Shown: in pieces, positions 38,298 through 47,509 of the stretch
How the letters are laid out: each line of letters begins with the position of its first letter
Position numbering within the stretch: position 1 is the first letter of the stretch
Origin: an uncultured Roseovarius sp.
Lineage (GTDB): Bacteria; Pseudomonadota; Alphaproteobacteria; Rhodobacterales; Rhodobacteraceae
Direction: 5' to 3'
Assembly (NCBI GenBank): GCA_947499555.1
Contig: CANMOU010000001.1
Coordinates: forward strand, 1,488,001-1,552,000
DNA length: 64,000 bases
Program-made: the position numbers and the translations under genes
Notes under the pieces: generated by a model
Seen by the model: the letters and a program-made list of their open reading frames with translations, nothing else
Databases searched by the model: none
Told to the model about the DNA's origin: nothing

Positions 38298-38914
38298 TAG
38301 CCCCCATACACCGTCCGCACACTCTCCCGCTCCGCCACCGCACCCGCAATCCGCGCCACGTTCGGAAACGCCCCCAACTTCGGATGCGCCTTGGCCTCAC
38401 TCAACCACGTCGTCAGCATGTAAAGATAAATATCCGCGGCACTGAACGTCTCCCCCAGAACCCAGGGCCCGTCACCAATCTGCGCGTCAATAACTCCCCA
38501 GCTTTCCCGCAACCGCCGGCATCCCCGTCGCGCTGCATCGTCCTGTAGTGCCGCATCCTCCACAAACCGGTCCGGATAATAGGTCTGCTGATACGCGGTC
38601 TGAACGGTGTTGGAAAAATAGACCAACGTCTGCAGGAACACCCCGCGCTCCGCTGCATCCACCGCAGGCGCCAACACGGCCTCAGGGTGACGATCACACA
38701 GATACACAGTGATTGCCGCCGCCTCATACATCGCCCCGCCGTCCCAGAGCAGAACCGGCACCCAGCCATTCGGATTGACTGCCAGCTGCTGTGCCGGGCG
38801 CGGTATGTCTCGGTCAATCGAAGTGTCGAGCAGCTCATACGGCACACCGATCTCTTCCAAGAGCACCCGCACCCCCATCGAAGCACTGCCATCGGCATAA
38901 TAGAGTTTGTACAT
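38297..38914 (-). CDS. Glutathione S-transferase family protein
   Basis: The product is 205 residues. An N-terminal thioredoxin-fold domain starts MYKLYYADGSASMGVRVLLEEIGVPYEL with the NPNGWVPVLLWDGG loop and an E-A substrate segment. The C-terminal helical domain contains GDGPWVLGETFSAADIYLYML, the N-capping motif of GSTs. It could conjugate glutathione or act as a dehalogenase or isomerase; the substrate is unknown. The start at 38914 has GAGGGG upstream. It is divergent from the PNPOx-like gene. Confidence 0.88.
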   Translation of the reverse strand: MYKLYYADGSASMGVRVLLEEIGVPYELLDTSIDRDIPRPAQQLAVNPNGWVPVLLWDGGAMYEAAAITVYLCDRHPEAVLAPAVDAAERGVFLQTLVYFSNTVQTAYQQTYYPDRFVEDAALQDDAARRGCRRLRESWGVIDAQIGDGPWVLGETFSAADIYLYMLTTWLSEAKAHPKLGAFPNVARIAGAVAERESVRTVYGG

Positions 38915-38969
38915 CGGGCCCCTCATCGGTCAGACTATTCCTGACCAAACTCTCACGCAAAGAACCACC

Positions 38970-39599
38970 ATGTACCAGCCCAAAGACATCGTCACCTCCA
39001 TCGACCAGATCTATGCCGACATGCGCCGCCCCTATGACAGCCAGGTGGGTAAATTTATCGACCATGTGGATGACATCGTGCGTGTTTGGATCGAGAACTC
39101 CACCTTCCTGACCATGGCCACGGTCGACAAAGCGGGCAACATGGATGTCTCGCCCAAAGGCGACCCGGCGGGGTTTGTCAAAGTGCTTGACCGCAAGACG
39201 CTGGCTATCCCCGACCGACCCGGCAATCACCGCTATGACGGGTTTCAGAACATTTTCGAGACCGGGCGTGTGGGGTTGATCTTTTTCGTGCCGCACCGGA
39301 CCGAGGTCGTCCGCGTTAACGGAAGCGCGGTGGTTATCCGCGACATGGACGTGCGAGAGCAATGCGCCATCAAAGGCCGCGTGCCGGATTTCGCCGTCAT
39401 CGTGACCGTGGAAGAGGCGTTTTATCACTGCGGCAAGGCGGTGATCCGCTCTCGCCTTTGGCAGGCGGATGCTCATCCCAAGCCCGACCTTCCCACTTAT
39501 GCCGAGGCGCTGATTGCCCATGGCGAGTTGGAGACTGATTTCGACGAGCTGACGGCCCATTTGCGCAACAATGAAGAAAACCGTCTTTACGACGAATGA
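38970..39599 (+). CDS. Pyridoxamine 5'-phosphate oxidase-like flavoprotein
   Basis: The product is 209 residues with the split-barrel flavin-binding fold: FLTMATVDKAGNMDVSPKGDPAGFVKVLD, then IPDRPGNHRYDGFQNI and RVGLIFFVP. It resembles the subgroup annotated as pyridoxamine 5'-phosphate oxidase family proteins of unknown substrate. The start at 38970 (MYQPKD) gives the usual length; no strong ribosome-binding site is seen. It is divergent from the GST gene. Confidence 0.83.
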   Translation: MYQPKDIVTSIDQIYADMRRPYDSQVGKFIDHVDDIVRVWIENSTFLTMATVDKAGNMDVSPKGDPAGFVKVLDRKTLAIPDRPGNHRYDGFQNIFETGRVGLIFFVPHRTEVVRVNGSAVVIRDMDVREQCAIKGRVPDFAVIVTVEEAFYHCGKAVIRSRLWQADAHPKPDLPTYAEALIAHGELETDFDELTAHLRNNEENRLYDE

Positions 39600-39643
39600 A
39601 GCCGCCGCCCGCTGCATTAAACCGCGTTAATAGCGACATCCGC

Positions 39644-39684
39644 ACCGACGCAATACCGACGTAATACCGACGTGATACCGACAT
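39644..39684. repeat. 11-base tandem repeat, 3.7 units
   Basis: The units are ACCGACGCAAT (39644-39654), ACCGACGTAAT (39655-39665), ACCGACGTGAT (39666-39676) and a partial ACCGACAT (39677-39684). It lies in the 130-base gap between two convergent genes. There are no spacers, so it is not a CRISPR. It may be a variable-number repeat or a protein-binding array. Confidence 0.75.
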
Positions 39685-39729
39685 GCGGTTTTCCCGCAAA
39701 ATCAGCGTGTTAACCCTGATTCTCGGCTG

Positions 39730-41340
39730 TCAGGCGTTGACATGCTCCCAAACCTTGGAAATCACCACGGATCCCTCGCCCACGGCCGAGGCCACCCGCT
39801 TGACCGACCCGGCCCTCACATCGCCCACAGCGAAGATGCCAGGCGCAGACGTCGCATAAGGAGAGTCTGCTCCAACCTCCTTGCCGGTCATCACAAACCC
39901 GGCCTCATCAAGGCTCACCAGGCCTGACAGCCAGTCAGTGTTTGGTGCCGCACCCACCATGATGAAAAGCGCCCTTGTGGGCGCTTCCCGCTCTACTCCC
40001 TGGCCTTTCAGGGTCAGGGCCTCAAGTTGGTTTTCCCCCTTTAAAGCAGAGACTTGCGTCTGATAATGGATCGTGATCCGAGGGTCTGCCTCAAGGCGGC
40101 TCGAGAGATAGTCGGACATGCTATGGGCCAGGCTTTCCCCGCGCACAAGAAGGTGCACATGATTGGCGCTGCGCGACAGATACATGGCGGCCTGCCCTGC
40201 CGAATTGCCCCCGCCAATCACATACACATCTGTGTTCCGGCAATAGCGCGCTTCGGTCTCGGTCGCCGCGTAATACACACCCGCGCCCTCCAGCTCTTCC
40301 AGACACTCCAAGGGCAGTCGGCGGTATTGAACACCAGTGGCCACAACCACCGCCCGCGCGCAGGTTTTCTTATTGTTATCAAAGGTTACGCAATAGGTTC
40401 CGTCATCCAGCCTTTCCAGAGACCGAGCCCGAACCGGCATCGCAAAGCGGGTGCCAAACTTCATCGCCTGCACCTCCCCACGCCACACGAGATCTCCGCC
40501 GGAAATCCCGGTCGGGAAGCCCATGTAATTCTCAATCCGGCTTGACGTACCGGCCTGCCCGCCTATCGCGGTATCTTCCACCACCAGCGCCGTCAGACCT
40601 TCCGCCCCGGCATAGACCGCTGCGGCAACACCTGCCGGGCCACCACCGACGATCAGCACGTCAAACACCTCGCCTTCCGCCAACTCAAGACACAGCCCAA
40701 ACTCTTCGGCGATCTTGGCAGGTGTGGGGTTTTCAATGACCTTGTTTTTCCCAATGATAACAGCAGGTTTATCTGCCGGAATTCGACAGACATCCGCCTC
40801 CTCCTGAGCTTCATCGGAACTGAGATCGACCGATCGGAAGGGCAGTTTGTTGCGGGCGGCGAAGGAAGCGATGCGCCGAATATCGCGATCCTGATCGGCG
40901 CCGATCAATACAAGTGCACTGCTTGATTCATCCACCATACGGCGGCGACGCGCGGCAAAAACGGTGATGATAATATCGCTCATCTCCGGGATCTCTGACA
41001 TAAGGCGCAGCATGTCCTCCCGGTCCACGGCAAGGATCTTGACGTCTTCAATTGCCTGAAGCGGCATGATGAAACGCCCGCCACTCAGAAATGATATGTC
41101 GCCAAGAAATTGAGTGGGGCCAATGTTGTGCGGCAGAAAAGGCTTGCGCGTTCGGGGATCCAGCACCTCGATCCGACCTTTGAGAACATACATGAAGCGG
41201 TTCATTTCATCGCCGATTTCTTCGACAATCTCCCCTTTCTTGAACGTAATGACTTCACCCACGGCGTGAAGGGCTTCCACATGCGAGTCATGCAGCGGCG
41301 TGCGCTGCATCTGTGCCAGATCAGGGGCAAGTCGTTCCAT
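39730..41340 (-). CDS. Cyclic-nucleotide-binding, thioredoxin-reductase-like flavoprotein
   Basis: The 536-residue protein has three parts. A cyclic-nucleotide-binding (CRP-like) domain spans about 20-130 (GEIVEEIGDEMNRFMYVLKGRIEV, LGDISFLSGGR). A glutaredoxin-like segment spans about 143-215. A thioredoxin-reductase-like FAD/NADPH domain has FAD motif GGGPAGVAA (232-240) and NADPH motif GGGNSAGQAA (376-385). The redox-active CxxC of true thioredoxin reductases is replaced by AATE at 358-361. It therefore probably passes electrons differently, under control of a bound nucleotide or effector. The start at 41340 has AGGAGA. It is divergent from the truncated haemoglobin gene. Confidence 0.87.
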   Translation of the reverse strand: MERLAPDLAQMQRTPLHDSHVEALHAVGEVITFKKGEIVEEIGDEMNRFMYVLKGRIEVLDPRTRKPFLPHNIGPTQFLGDISFLSGGRFIMPLQAIEDVKILAVDREDMLRLMSEIPEMSDIIITVFAARRRRMVDESSSALVLIGADQDRDIRRIASFAARNKLPFRSVDLSSDEAQEEADVCRIPADKPAVIIGKNKVIENPTPAKIAEEFGLCLELAEGEVFDVLIVGGGPAGVAAAVYAGAEGLTALVVEDTAIGGQAGTSSRIENYMGFPTGISGGDLVWRGEVQAMKFGTRFAMPVRARSLERLDDGTYCVTFDNNKKTCARAVVVATGVQYRRLPLECLEELEGAGVYYAATETEARYCRNTDVYVIGGGNSAGQAAMYLSRSANHVHLLVRGESLAHSMSDYLSSRLEADPRITIHYQTQVSALKGENQLEALTLKGQGVEREAPTRALFIMVGAAPNTDWLSGLVSLDEAGFVMTGKEVGADSPYATSAPGIFAVGDVRAGSVKRVASAVGEGSVVISKVWEHVNA

Positions 41341-41452
41341 GGCATTCTCCTGTCTTGGTCGCTTCACTTAGGCTTAGCGCCATTGGAACAGGTGGCAACG
41401 CCTGACGGTGCCAGAGATTGCAAATCCGTATGCATTTGGTCAAACTTTGGTC

Positions 41453-41887
41453 ATGAACACCAGCCTGCCACCCCGCTTCGACATCACCCGCGCTGAAATT
41501 GAGCGCGTCGTCGCGGCCTTCTATGAGGCCTGCCGCGCCCATCCCGGGTTGGGGCCGGTCTTTGCCATGCATGTGTCGGATTGGGACGCACATGAGGCCA
41601 AGGTGGCCGATTTCTGGGCCGGAACGATTTTGCATGAGCGCGGCTACAGCGGAAACGCGCTTGAGGCGCATGTGAACGCGGGGAATGTCCAGCCGGGGAT
41701 GTTTTCGACCTGGCTGGATTTGTTCGACAATGTGCTGAAGGCCGAGCTGTCACCGCAGAAGGCCGCCGCGTGGTCTGCCCTGACGCACCGGATCGGGAAA
41801 ACCTTGCGTGCTGGTGTGGTTGAGCGAAACACCTTGGAAGACGGCATTCCTAACCTGGGAAAAACAGGCTTTTCTTCAAAAACTTAG
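41453..41887 (+). CDS. Group III truncated haemoglobin
   Basis: The product is 144 residues with the pattern of group III truncated globins: FYEACRAHPGLGPVFAMHVSDWDAH near the N-terminus, a FW pair, the probable proximal His in ALEAHVNAGN (H73), and FSTWLDLFDNVL. Such globins bind O2 or NO and are often linked to nitrosative stress. The ATG at 41453 is preferred over an upstream frame opening at 41408. Its stop overlaps the convergent ycjF stop by 4 bases. Confidence 0.83.
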   Translation: MNTSLPPRFDITRAEIERVVAAFYEACRAHPGLGPVFAMHVSDWDAHEAKVADFWAGTILHERGYSGNALEAHVNAGNVQPGMFSTWLDLFDNVLKAELSPQKAAAWSALTHRIGKTLRAGVVERNTLEDGIPNLGKTGFSSKT

Positions 41888-42882
41888 CCCTTGGAGAACA
41901 ACCCGGTCAAAGCCCGCTGAACAAGCCGCGTCACCGAGGGGCGCTTGGCGACGGAAAAGGGCAACGGTCGACACACCTCCATCGCTGCGACACCCACGCG
42001 CGCGGTCAGGGCGCCGTTCACGATCCCTTCACCGAACCGTCTCGACAGTTTGGACAGAACGCCACCACCGGCAACCGCCCCGACAAGATCATCTCCAATT
42101 GCAACGGCGCCCGTCGCCACCAGATGGGTCATCACAGCGCGCGCCAGCCGCCAGCTGCCCAGTGTGCCCGACCGCCCGCCGTAGATTTCCGCGATACGCC
42201 GGATCATCCGCAGATTGGCTGTAAGTGCCGCGATCACATCGGCGAATGCCAAGGGCACCACGGCGGTGACCATCGCAACTTGCCGCGCTGCCGCTTCGAT
42301 CTCGCGGGCCGCCGCCAGATCGAGGGGGTTCAAGATCTCCGTCTCCGCAAGCCCAAGAAGGCCCGCCGCATCCATCTGATCTGCTTCAAGCGACTGCACC
42401 CGGTCCCGTCCCCAACGCACATCCTCCCGACCAGCGTAAAGCCTGTCGAGGTCCCGCAAGACGCCCCGCGCCTCACCCAAGTCTGATGTGGCCAGCGCGG
42501 TTTCTGCACGGCGATGGAGACGGTCGATCCGTGCCAGCCTTGCAAAGGCCGCAAGCTCTCGCAACACGAGCGCCAGACAAACGGCGGCGAACGCGATGAT
42601 GAGGCCGGTGACAGCATAGCCAAGCACAGGGTTCTGAGCGAGGAGGCTTGTCACGAAATCCCAGGCAGAAATCGACACGACCGCCCCCAACAAGCTTAGC
42701 AGTAGCCCCCAGAAAAGTCGGGACAGCCGCGAAGGACGCCGCGCCGCCAGTGTCGCGATTGTGTGCATCGCACGGCCCTCGGGCGCAGCAACGGGCGCTG
42801 CATCCGGAACCGGAGGGACATCAGTGGGGCTTGGGGCCTTTGCGTCACCCTCTAAATCGAAAAGAACCGGACCTTTGCTCAT
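41884..42882 (-). CDS. ycjF: YcjF/UPF0283 family membrane protein (TIGR01620-like)
   Basis: The product is 332 residues. A Pro-rich N-terminus is followed by two membrane helices (about 60-80 and 90-112), an EARGVLRDLDRLYAGREDVRWGRDRVQ helical region and a hydrophobic C-terminal domain. It matches the family encoded next to ycjX. Function is unknown, though the pair is linked to envelope stress in some bacteria. The start at 42882 has AGGAG and overlaps the stop of the GNAT gene. Confidence 0.85.
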   Translation of the reverse strand: MSKGPVLFDLEGDAKAPSPTDVPPVPDAAPVAAPEGRAMHTIATLAARRPSRLSRLFWGLLLSLLGAVVSISAWDFVTSLLAQNPVLGYAVTGLIIAFAAVCLALVLRELAAFARLARIDRLHRRAETALATSDLGEARGVLRDLDRLYAGREDVRWGRDRVQSLEADQMDAAGLLGLAETEILNPLDLAAAREIEAAARQVAMVTAVVPLAFADVIAALTANLRMIRRIAEIYGGRSGTLGSWRLARAVMTHLVATGAVAIGDDLVGAVAGGGVLSKLSRRFGEGIVNGALTARVGVAAMEVCRPLPFSVAKRPSVTRLVQRALTGLFSKG

Positions 42883-43289
42883 GACAAGCTCCTGCGCTCG
42901 GGTGGCCAGACCATGAGGATATCCGACTGACCCCTGCCTTCGCGGCGTTTCTCCACAAATCCATGGCGCGAATAAAACCGGCGCGCCTCGCGGTTGGTCT
43001 GGCGGACCCAGAGATCTATGGCGCCTGTCTGCATCTGCGCTTCCTGAAGCAGAATGCGCCCGATGCCCGAGCCCTGCGCACGCGGATGCACATAAAGTGC
43101 ATGCAACCGTCCGGCATCGCGCATGACAAATCCCGCCGGACCAGAGGCATCCGCAATCAACCTCACCCAGCCGCGCATCGTCGCCTTGAGCATAACCCAA
43201 AGGTCTGAGGTACCGTCTGACGGATGGTGCGCCCACAAGATGCGCAAGAGCCAGGGCACATGCCAGATTTGGGCAACTTGCGATGTCAT
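42879..43289 (-). CDS. GNAT-family N-acetyltransferase between ycjX and ycjF
   Basis: The product is 136 residues with a complete GNAT core: LHALYVHPRAQGSGIGRILLQEA (acetyl-CoA loop) and TNREARRFYSRHGFVE. Both ends overlap neighbours by 4 bases (ycjX upstream, ycjF downstream), so all three are translated together. The substrate is unknown; context suggests a role tied to the YcjX-YcjF pair. Confidence 0.85.
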   Translation of the reverse strand: MTSQVAQIWHVPWLLRILWAHHPSDGTSDLWVMLKATMRGWVRLIADASGPAGFVMRDAGRLHALYVHPRAQGSGIGRILLQEAQMQTGAIDLWVRQTNREARRFYSRHGFVEKRREGRGQSDILMVWPPERRSLS

Positions 43290-44713
43290 AGCCGGTCTCC
43301 GATCAAGAATTGCAGTGCCTTATCCAGCCGGATATGGGGTGGCCCCTCCCCCGGCTTGAGCGTCAGAGATGCCGGAGCAAACGTCATGACCTCATACTCG
43401 GCTTGCAGCCATTTTTCGGCCCCATCACGTGCTGGGTTAAGGATCTTTCCAGGATCATCGGGGAGTTTGCCGGGAAAAAAGGCCGCCTGCTTGCCCCGCT
43501 TGCCGGTTTTTGTCAGAAGCGTGCCTCGCACGCAGTTGAGCGTGTCTCCATCATGCGCCCGTGTCTCTTCCGTCGTGGCCCGGACCGAAGCCAGCGCCAA
43601 CGCGGCGGTCTGAGCCCCGGCAAAATCGGCCCTGTCGCGCGCATCCCGCAAAAGCGCCTCGGTGATTGCAGTCAGCTGCGCGTGTTGAGTGTGATGCAGG
43701 TGGTCTGCCTTGGTTGTCGCAAAAAGGATCTTATCCACCCGGCGCCCCAGGAAAATGCGGCTCAGGAAGGCATTGGTCCCGGGTCGGAATGCGGCGAGAA
43801 TATCGCGCATGGCCCGGCGCATATCCTCGACCGCCTGTGGCCCGGCATGAATTGCCCCAAGCGCGTCCACCAAAACCACCTGCCGGTCGATCCGCGCAAA
43901 ATGATCTCGAAAGAACGGCTTCACCACGTGAGATTTGTAGCTTTCAAATCGCCGCTCGAATTCCCGCCAGAGAGATTTGCGCGCCGATGAGGCCGGTTTG
44001 GGCAAGGGCGCGAAAGTCAGGACGGGTGAACCGGCAAGATCTCCGGGCAGAAGAAAGCGGCCAGGCGTGCAATCCGACAGACCTGCAGCGCGCGCCTTCG
44101 CCAGGTACCCGGTGTAGCTTTTCGCCAATTCCTGCGCTGTCCCTTCCTTGAGCCGGTCGCTTGGGTTCTGCGTGCGCATGAGATCAAGATAGGCCTTGGC
44201 CTCGGGCCTTGGTTCGATACGGCCAAGCGTGTCGTCGGACCATTCGGCGAAACTCTTGTCCAGCAAGGCAAGGTCGAGCAACCATTCTCCGGGGTAGTCC
44301 ACAATATCCAGATGTACCGTTCGTGGCCCCTGCAACCCGCCCAAAAGTCCCGATGGGCGTACCCGAAGCGACAGGCGCAGCTCCGAGATGGCACGCGTGC
44401 TCTCGGGCCAATGTGGCTGGTCCGCAGTCAGTGCGCCAAGATGTGTCTCATAGTCAAACCGGGGCAGCGTGTCATTGGGTTGAGGCTGCAGATATGCCGC
44501 TGTTATCCGCCCATCAGCCGCAGCAAGAAGCCCGGGCATTCGGCCGCGGTCCATCAGATTGGCGACCAGTGAGGTGATAAAGACGGTCTTTCCTGCCCGG
44601 CTCAGCCCGGTCACACCCAGCCGGATGACCGGTTCGCGAAACAAGGCCGAAAAAGTGCCGCCCACGCTGTCAAGCCCGCGCGTGACGCCGTCTGCGATCG
44701 TGGTGATAACCAA
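43286..44713 (-). CDS. ycjX: YcjX-family P-loop ATPase/GTPase (DUF463)
   Basis: The product is about 475 residues. The P-loop GLSRAGKT lies at 36-43 and LDIVDYPGEWLLDL gives a Walker B-like segment, with DYPGEWLLDLALL diagnostic of the family. The best start is TTG at 44713 (read as MVITTIADG), since AAGGGGG precedes it and homologues begin at this point. In-frame ATGs at 44758 and 44791 would add 15-26 residues with weaker sites. YcjX proteins are stress-related GTPase-like proteins of unclear function. Confidence 0.86.
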   Translation of the reverse strand: MVITTIADGVTRGLDSVGGTFSALFREPVIRLGVTGLSRAGKTVFITSLVANLMDRGRMPGLLAAADGRITAAYLQPQPNDTLPRFDYETHLGALTADQPHWPESTRAISELRLSLRVRPSGLLGGLQGPRTVHLDIVDYPGEWLLDLALLDKSFAEWSDDTLGRIEPRPEAKAYLDLMRTQNPSDRLKEGTAQELAKSYTGYLAKARAAGLSDCTPGRFLLPGDLAGSPVLTFAPLPKPASSARKSLWREFERRFESYKSHVVKPFFRDHFARIDRQVVLVDALGAIHAGPQAVEDMRRAMRDILAAFRPGTNAFLSRIFLGRRVDKILFATTKADHLHHTQHAQLTAITEALLRDARDRADFAGAQTAALALASVRATTEETRAHDGDTLNCVRGTLLTKTGKRGKQAAFFPGKLPDDPGKILNPARDGAEKWLQAEYEVMTFAPASLTLKPGEGPPHIRLDKALQFLIGDRL

Positions 44714-44860
44714 TGACTGCCCCCTTTCGCCTAAAGATAGGGCCAGCTCACCGGGCATGCCAGAGGCAAGTCGGGGGGGAATTTTGGGCATTTACGTATC
44801 TGCACTGGCGAACGATGGCGGGGATTGTGCGCAGGCAGGATCGCAGGCTAAAAGCCCGCC

Positions 44861-45631
44861 ATGCCACGCTACGCCTTGAAAATAGAATATAATGGAGCGC
44901 CCTTTGCTGGGTGGCAGAGACAGGCCGACCAGCCATCAGTTCAAGGGGCCATAGAAGCCGCGCTTGCCAAACTGCAGCCGGGGGCCCACACGATTGCGGC
45001 GGCCGGGCGAACCGATGCGGGCGTTCATGCGTTGGCGCAGGTCGCGCATTGCGACCTGGCCAAGGCTTGGGAACCGTTTCGTCTTTCCGAGGCGCTCAAT
45101 CACCACCTCAAACCGCTGCCTGTCGCGGTCTTGAACTGCGCCGCGGTGAACGCCGACTGGCATGCTCGCTTTTCTGCGGTTGAGCGACGGTATCTGTTTC
45201 GCATGCTCATGCGCAGGGCCCCTGCGACGCATGATGCAGGCCAGGTCTGGCAAGTGCCTGCTAATCTGGATGTCGATGCGATGCGAGAGGGAGCAGCCTA
45301 TCTCGTGGGGCACCACGATTTCACAACTTTTCGCTCAAGCATCTGCCAGGCCCAAAGCCCGTTGAAAACGCTTGATATGATCGACATTGAGCGGATCAAC
45401 GGCCTCAGCGGCCCGGAGGTGCAGTTTCGGCTGCGGGCACGCTCGTTTCTGCACAATCAGGTGCGCAGCATCGTCGGCACCCTGGAGCGCGTTGGCCGTG
45501 GCGCCTGGTCACCAAAAGATGTCAGCACCGCTCTGAAGGCCTGCGATCGCGCCGCCTGCGGCCCGGTCTGCCCCCCCCAAGGCCTTTATCTTGCTGCAGT
45601 CGAATACCCTGAAGACCCGTTCGCCGATTAA
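44861..45631 (+). CDS. truA: tRNA pseudouridine(38-40) synthase TruA
   Basis: TruA makes pseudouridine at positions 38-40 of tRNA anticodon arms. The catalytic Asp52 lies in [29 protein letters not shown] is the other family marker. Length is 256 residues, normal. It is divergent from ycjX and followed after 41 bases by a tRNA-Arg gene. Confidence 0.95.
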   Translation: MPRYALKIEYNGAPFAGWQRQADQPSVQGAIEAALAKLQPGAHTIAAAGRTDAGVHALAQVAHCDLAKAWEPFRLSEALNHHLKPLPVAVLNCAAVNADWHARFSAVERRYLFRMLMRRAPATHDAGQVWQVPANLDVDAMREGAAYLVGHHDFTTFRSSICQAQSPLKTLDMIDIERINGLSGPEVQFRLRARSFLHNQVRSIVGTLERVGRGAWSPKDVSTALKACDRAACGPVCPPQGLYLAAVEYPEDPFAD

Positions 45632-45672
45632 GCTTTGATCTTGTCTTCGCAGGCCGCTAAACCACGGTCAGC

Positions 45673-45749
45673 GGTCCCGTAGCTCAACTGGATAGAGCAG
45701 CTGACTTCTAATCAGCAGGTTGAGGGTTCGAGTCCTTCCGGGATCGCCA
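45673..45749 (+). tRNA. tRNA-Arg(TCT)
   Basis: This is a 77-base cloverleaf. The acceptor stem is GGTCCCG (45673-45679) with CGGGATC (45739-45745), including one G-U pair. T8 and TAGCTCA begin the D arm. The anticodon arm is GCTGA-CTTCTAA-TCAGC with anticodon TCT. The T arm is GAGGG-TTCGAGT-CCTTC. Discriminator G is followed by an encoded CCA (45747-45749). The anticodon reads AGA (arginine). Its last 20 bases recur at 56977-56996. Confidence 0.95.
45730..45749 (+). repeat. Candidate attachment site, left (3' end of tRNA-Arg)
   Basis: GAGTCCTTCCGGGATCGCCA matches 56977-56996 (GAGCCCTTCCAGGATCGCCA) at 18 of 20 positions in the same orientation. The repeat spans the T-arm 3' half, the acceptor 3' strand and CCA, which is the usual target of tyrosine-recombinase integration. 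The tRNA gene stays intact on this side. Confidence 0.6.
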
Positions 45750-46054
45750 GCAAAACCCATAACTTAAAGGACGTAAAGCGCCGCTTTCTTAGTCTTGGCT
45801 AACACATTTTTTGCTTGAGATTTTTTTCAAACACGCGAGCCAGATAGTTAGGACGGGCGGAAAGCGGAAGTTTTCTGTAGGTGCGAAAACATATGTTAGC
45901 GCTTGCGAAACGGACATTCGAAACGCGTAAAGTGTCCTGGCTTGGTTGCGTCGCCGAATACCGCATCTAATTTTAAAGCTGCTTCGCATTCAAGCTTCAA
46001 GTCACACTAAAGCAATACCCGGGTGCAAGACTGGGCGGAGACATGGAATCTGCC
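45750..46054. other. 305-base gene-free stretch after tRNA-Arg
   Basis: This is AT-richer than its surroundings. It contains T-runs (near 45809-45830) and a short AAAGC/GCTTT dyad near 45775. One small minus-strand frame (45789-45989) has no recognisable features. I see no gene, integrase fragment or clear terminator. Such a stretch next to a tRNA fits the junction of an inserted segment. Confidence 0.4.
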
Positions 46055-47425
46055 TTACGACAACACGCGTTCAATCGCCAGTCTGGTTTTGCCAACGATT
46101 TCATCCGCCTCGGCTTCGCTGAGGCAAAATGGTGGGGCAAACCCGATGATGTCGCCTTGGGGCATCGCCCGGGCGATTACGCCCATATCTGACATGGCGG
46201 CGGCTATATGAGGACCAACTTTGTCGACAGGATCAAAGAACGCACGTTCTTCACATTCGCGCACCAGTTCGACGGCGCATAACATGCCCTCTCCGCGCAC
46301 CTCTCCCACATGTGGATGATCGGCCAGCGCATCTTTCATGTGCACTGTCAAATAGCGCCCAACCGCACCGGCATTGGTGATCAGGTCAAGCGCATCAAGC
46401 AGTTTCAGATTGGCAACCCCGGCGGCGGCTCCAATCGGGTGTGCGGAATAGGTCCATCCATGTCCGATTGGGCCATTTTCATCCGTGCCTTGCTCCAACA
46501 CACGCCACATCCGGTCACTCACAATACTGCCTGACAGGGGCGCGTAGGCGCTGGTCAGCCCCTTGGCGATGGTGATGAGATCGGGTTTGATCCCGTAGTG
46601 ATCCGAACCAAACATGCTACCCAGACGTCCAAAACCTGTCACGACCTCATCAGCGATCAACAGGATATCATGCTTGTCGAGAACCGCTTGAATGGCGGGC
46701 CAATACCCTTCAGGCGGCGGGACAATCCCGCCTGTACCCAAAACCGGCTCACCGATAAAGGCGGCGATGGTATCAGCACCCTCCTGTGCGATGAGGTCTT
46801 CCAGCTTGGTAACGCAATGGGCCACGAATTCAGCTTCGGTTTGGTCCTGGTCAGCCCGGCGGAAGTAATACGGGGCTTCTGTGTGAACGACCTGGCCCAA
46901 AGGCAGATCAAATTTCTTGTGAAAGAGCTCCAGACCCGTCAGCGAGCCGGTCATCAGCCCCGAGCCATGATATCCACGCCAGCGGCTGATGATCTTCTTC
47001 TTTTCGGGACGTCCCAAGATGTTGTTGTAATACCAGATCAGCTTGATGTTCGTCTCGTTCGCGTCACTGCCCGACAGTCCAAAATAGACTTTACTCATAT
47101 GCTCAGGGGCGCGATCCAGGATCATCTTGGAGAGGGTGATACTGGCCTCGGTCCCATGCCCGACATAGGCGTGGTAATAGGCCAATTCCTTGGCTTGCTC
47201 GGCGATCGCTTCGGCAATTTCCGGGCGACCATAGCCCACATTCACACAATAAAGACCGGCAAAGGCATCCAGATGTTCATGACCCGCGCGATCTACGATA
47301 TAACATCCCGACCCGCCGGTGATCACTCGCTGAGCCAGATCACCTCGGGCAAACTCCGCCAGATGGGTTGAGGGATGGAAAAAGTTTTCGCGATCCCATT
47401 GCTCCAGCAGATCATTTTTCAGCAT
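46055..47425 (-). CDS. Class III pyridoxal-phosphate aminotransferase (DoeD-like)
   Basis: The product is 456 residues of fold type I. PLP-Lys288 lies in ITIAKGLTS, Asp259 in [10 protein letters not shown], and [10 protein letters not shown] and [13 protein letters not shown] are typical of omega-amino-acid transaminases. In ectoine breakdown the matching enzyme (DoeD) moves the gamma-amino group of 2,4-diaminobutyrate. Here it closes the minus-strand operon behind the eutC-like gene (84-base gap). The amino donor is inferred from context and could be any omega-amino acid or amine. Confidence 0.85.
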   Translation of the reverse strand: MLKNDLLEQWDRENFFHPSTHLAEFARGDLAQRVITGGSGCYIVDRAGHEHLDAFAGLYCVNVGYGRPEIAEAIAEQAKELAYYHAYVGHGTEASITLSKMILDRAPEHMSKVYFGLSGSDANETNIKLIWYYNNILGRPEKKKIISRWRGYHGSGLMTGSLTGLELFHKKFDLPLGQVVHTEAPYYFRRADQDQTEAEFVAHCVTKLEDLIAQEGADTIAAFIGEPVLGTGGIVPPPEGYWPAIQAVLDKHDILLIADEVVTGFGRLGSMFGSDHYGIKPDLITIAKGLTSAYAPLSGSIVSDRMWRVLEQGTDENGPIGHGWTYSAHPIGAAAGVANLKLLDALDLITNAGAVGRYLTVHMKDALADHPHVGEVRGEGMLCAVELVRECEERAFFDPVDKVGPHIAAAMSDMGVIARAMPQGDIIGFAPPFCLSEAEADEIVGKTRLAIERVLS

Positions 47426-47509
47426 CTTTGAAACTCCCTGTCCCTCTTAGGGCCTCTTTGTTGAACCTTGACGGGCATGCGCCCCTCAAGAGCCGCTCAA
47501 ATATGTGTG

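Noticed and set aside
39644-39684. Tandem repeat as a CRISPR array
   Set aside because: Units are 11 bases with no spacers and there are no cas genes.
45789-45989. Small minus-strand ORF after the tRNA as an island gene
   Set aside because: Only 66 codons, no ribosome-binding site and no recognisable domain.
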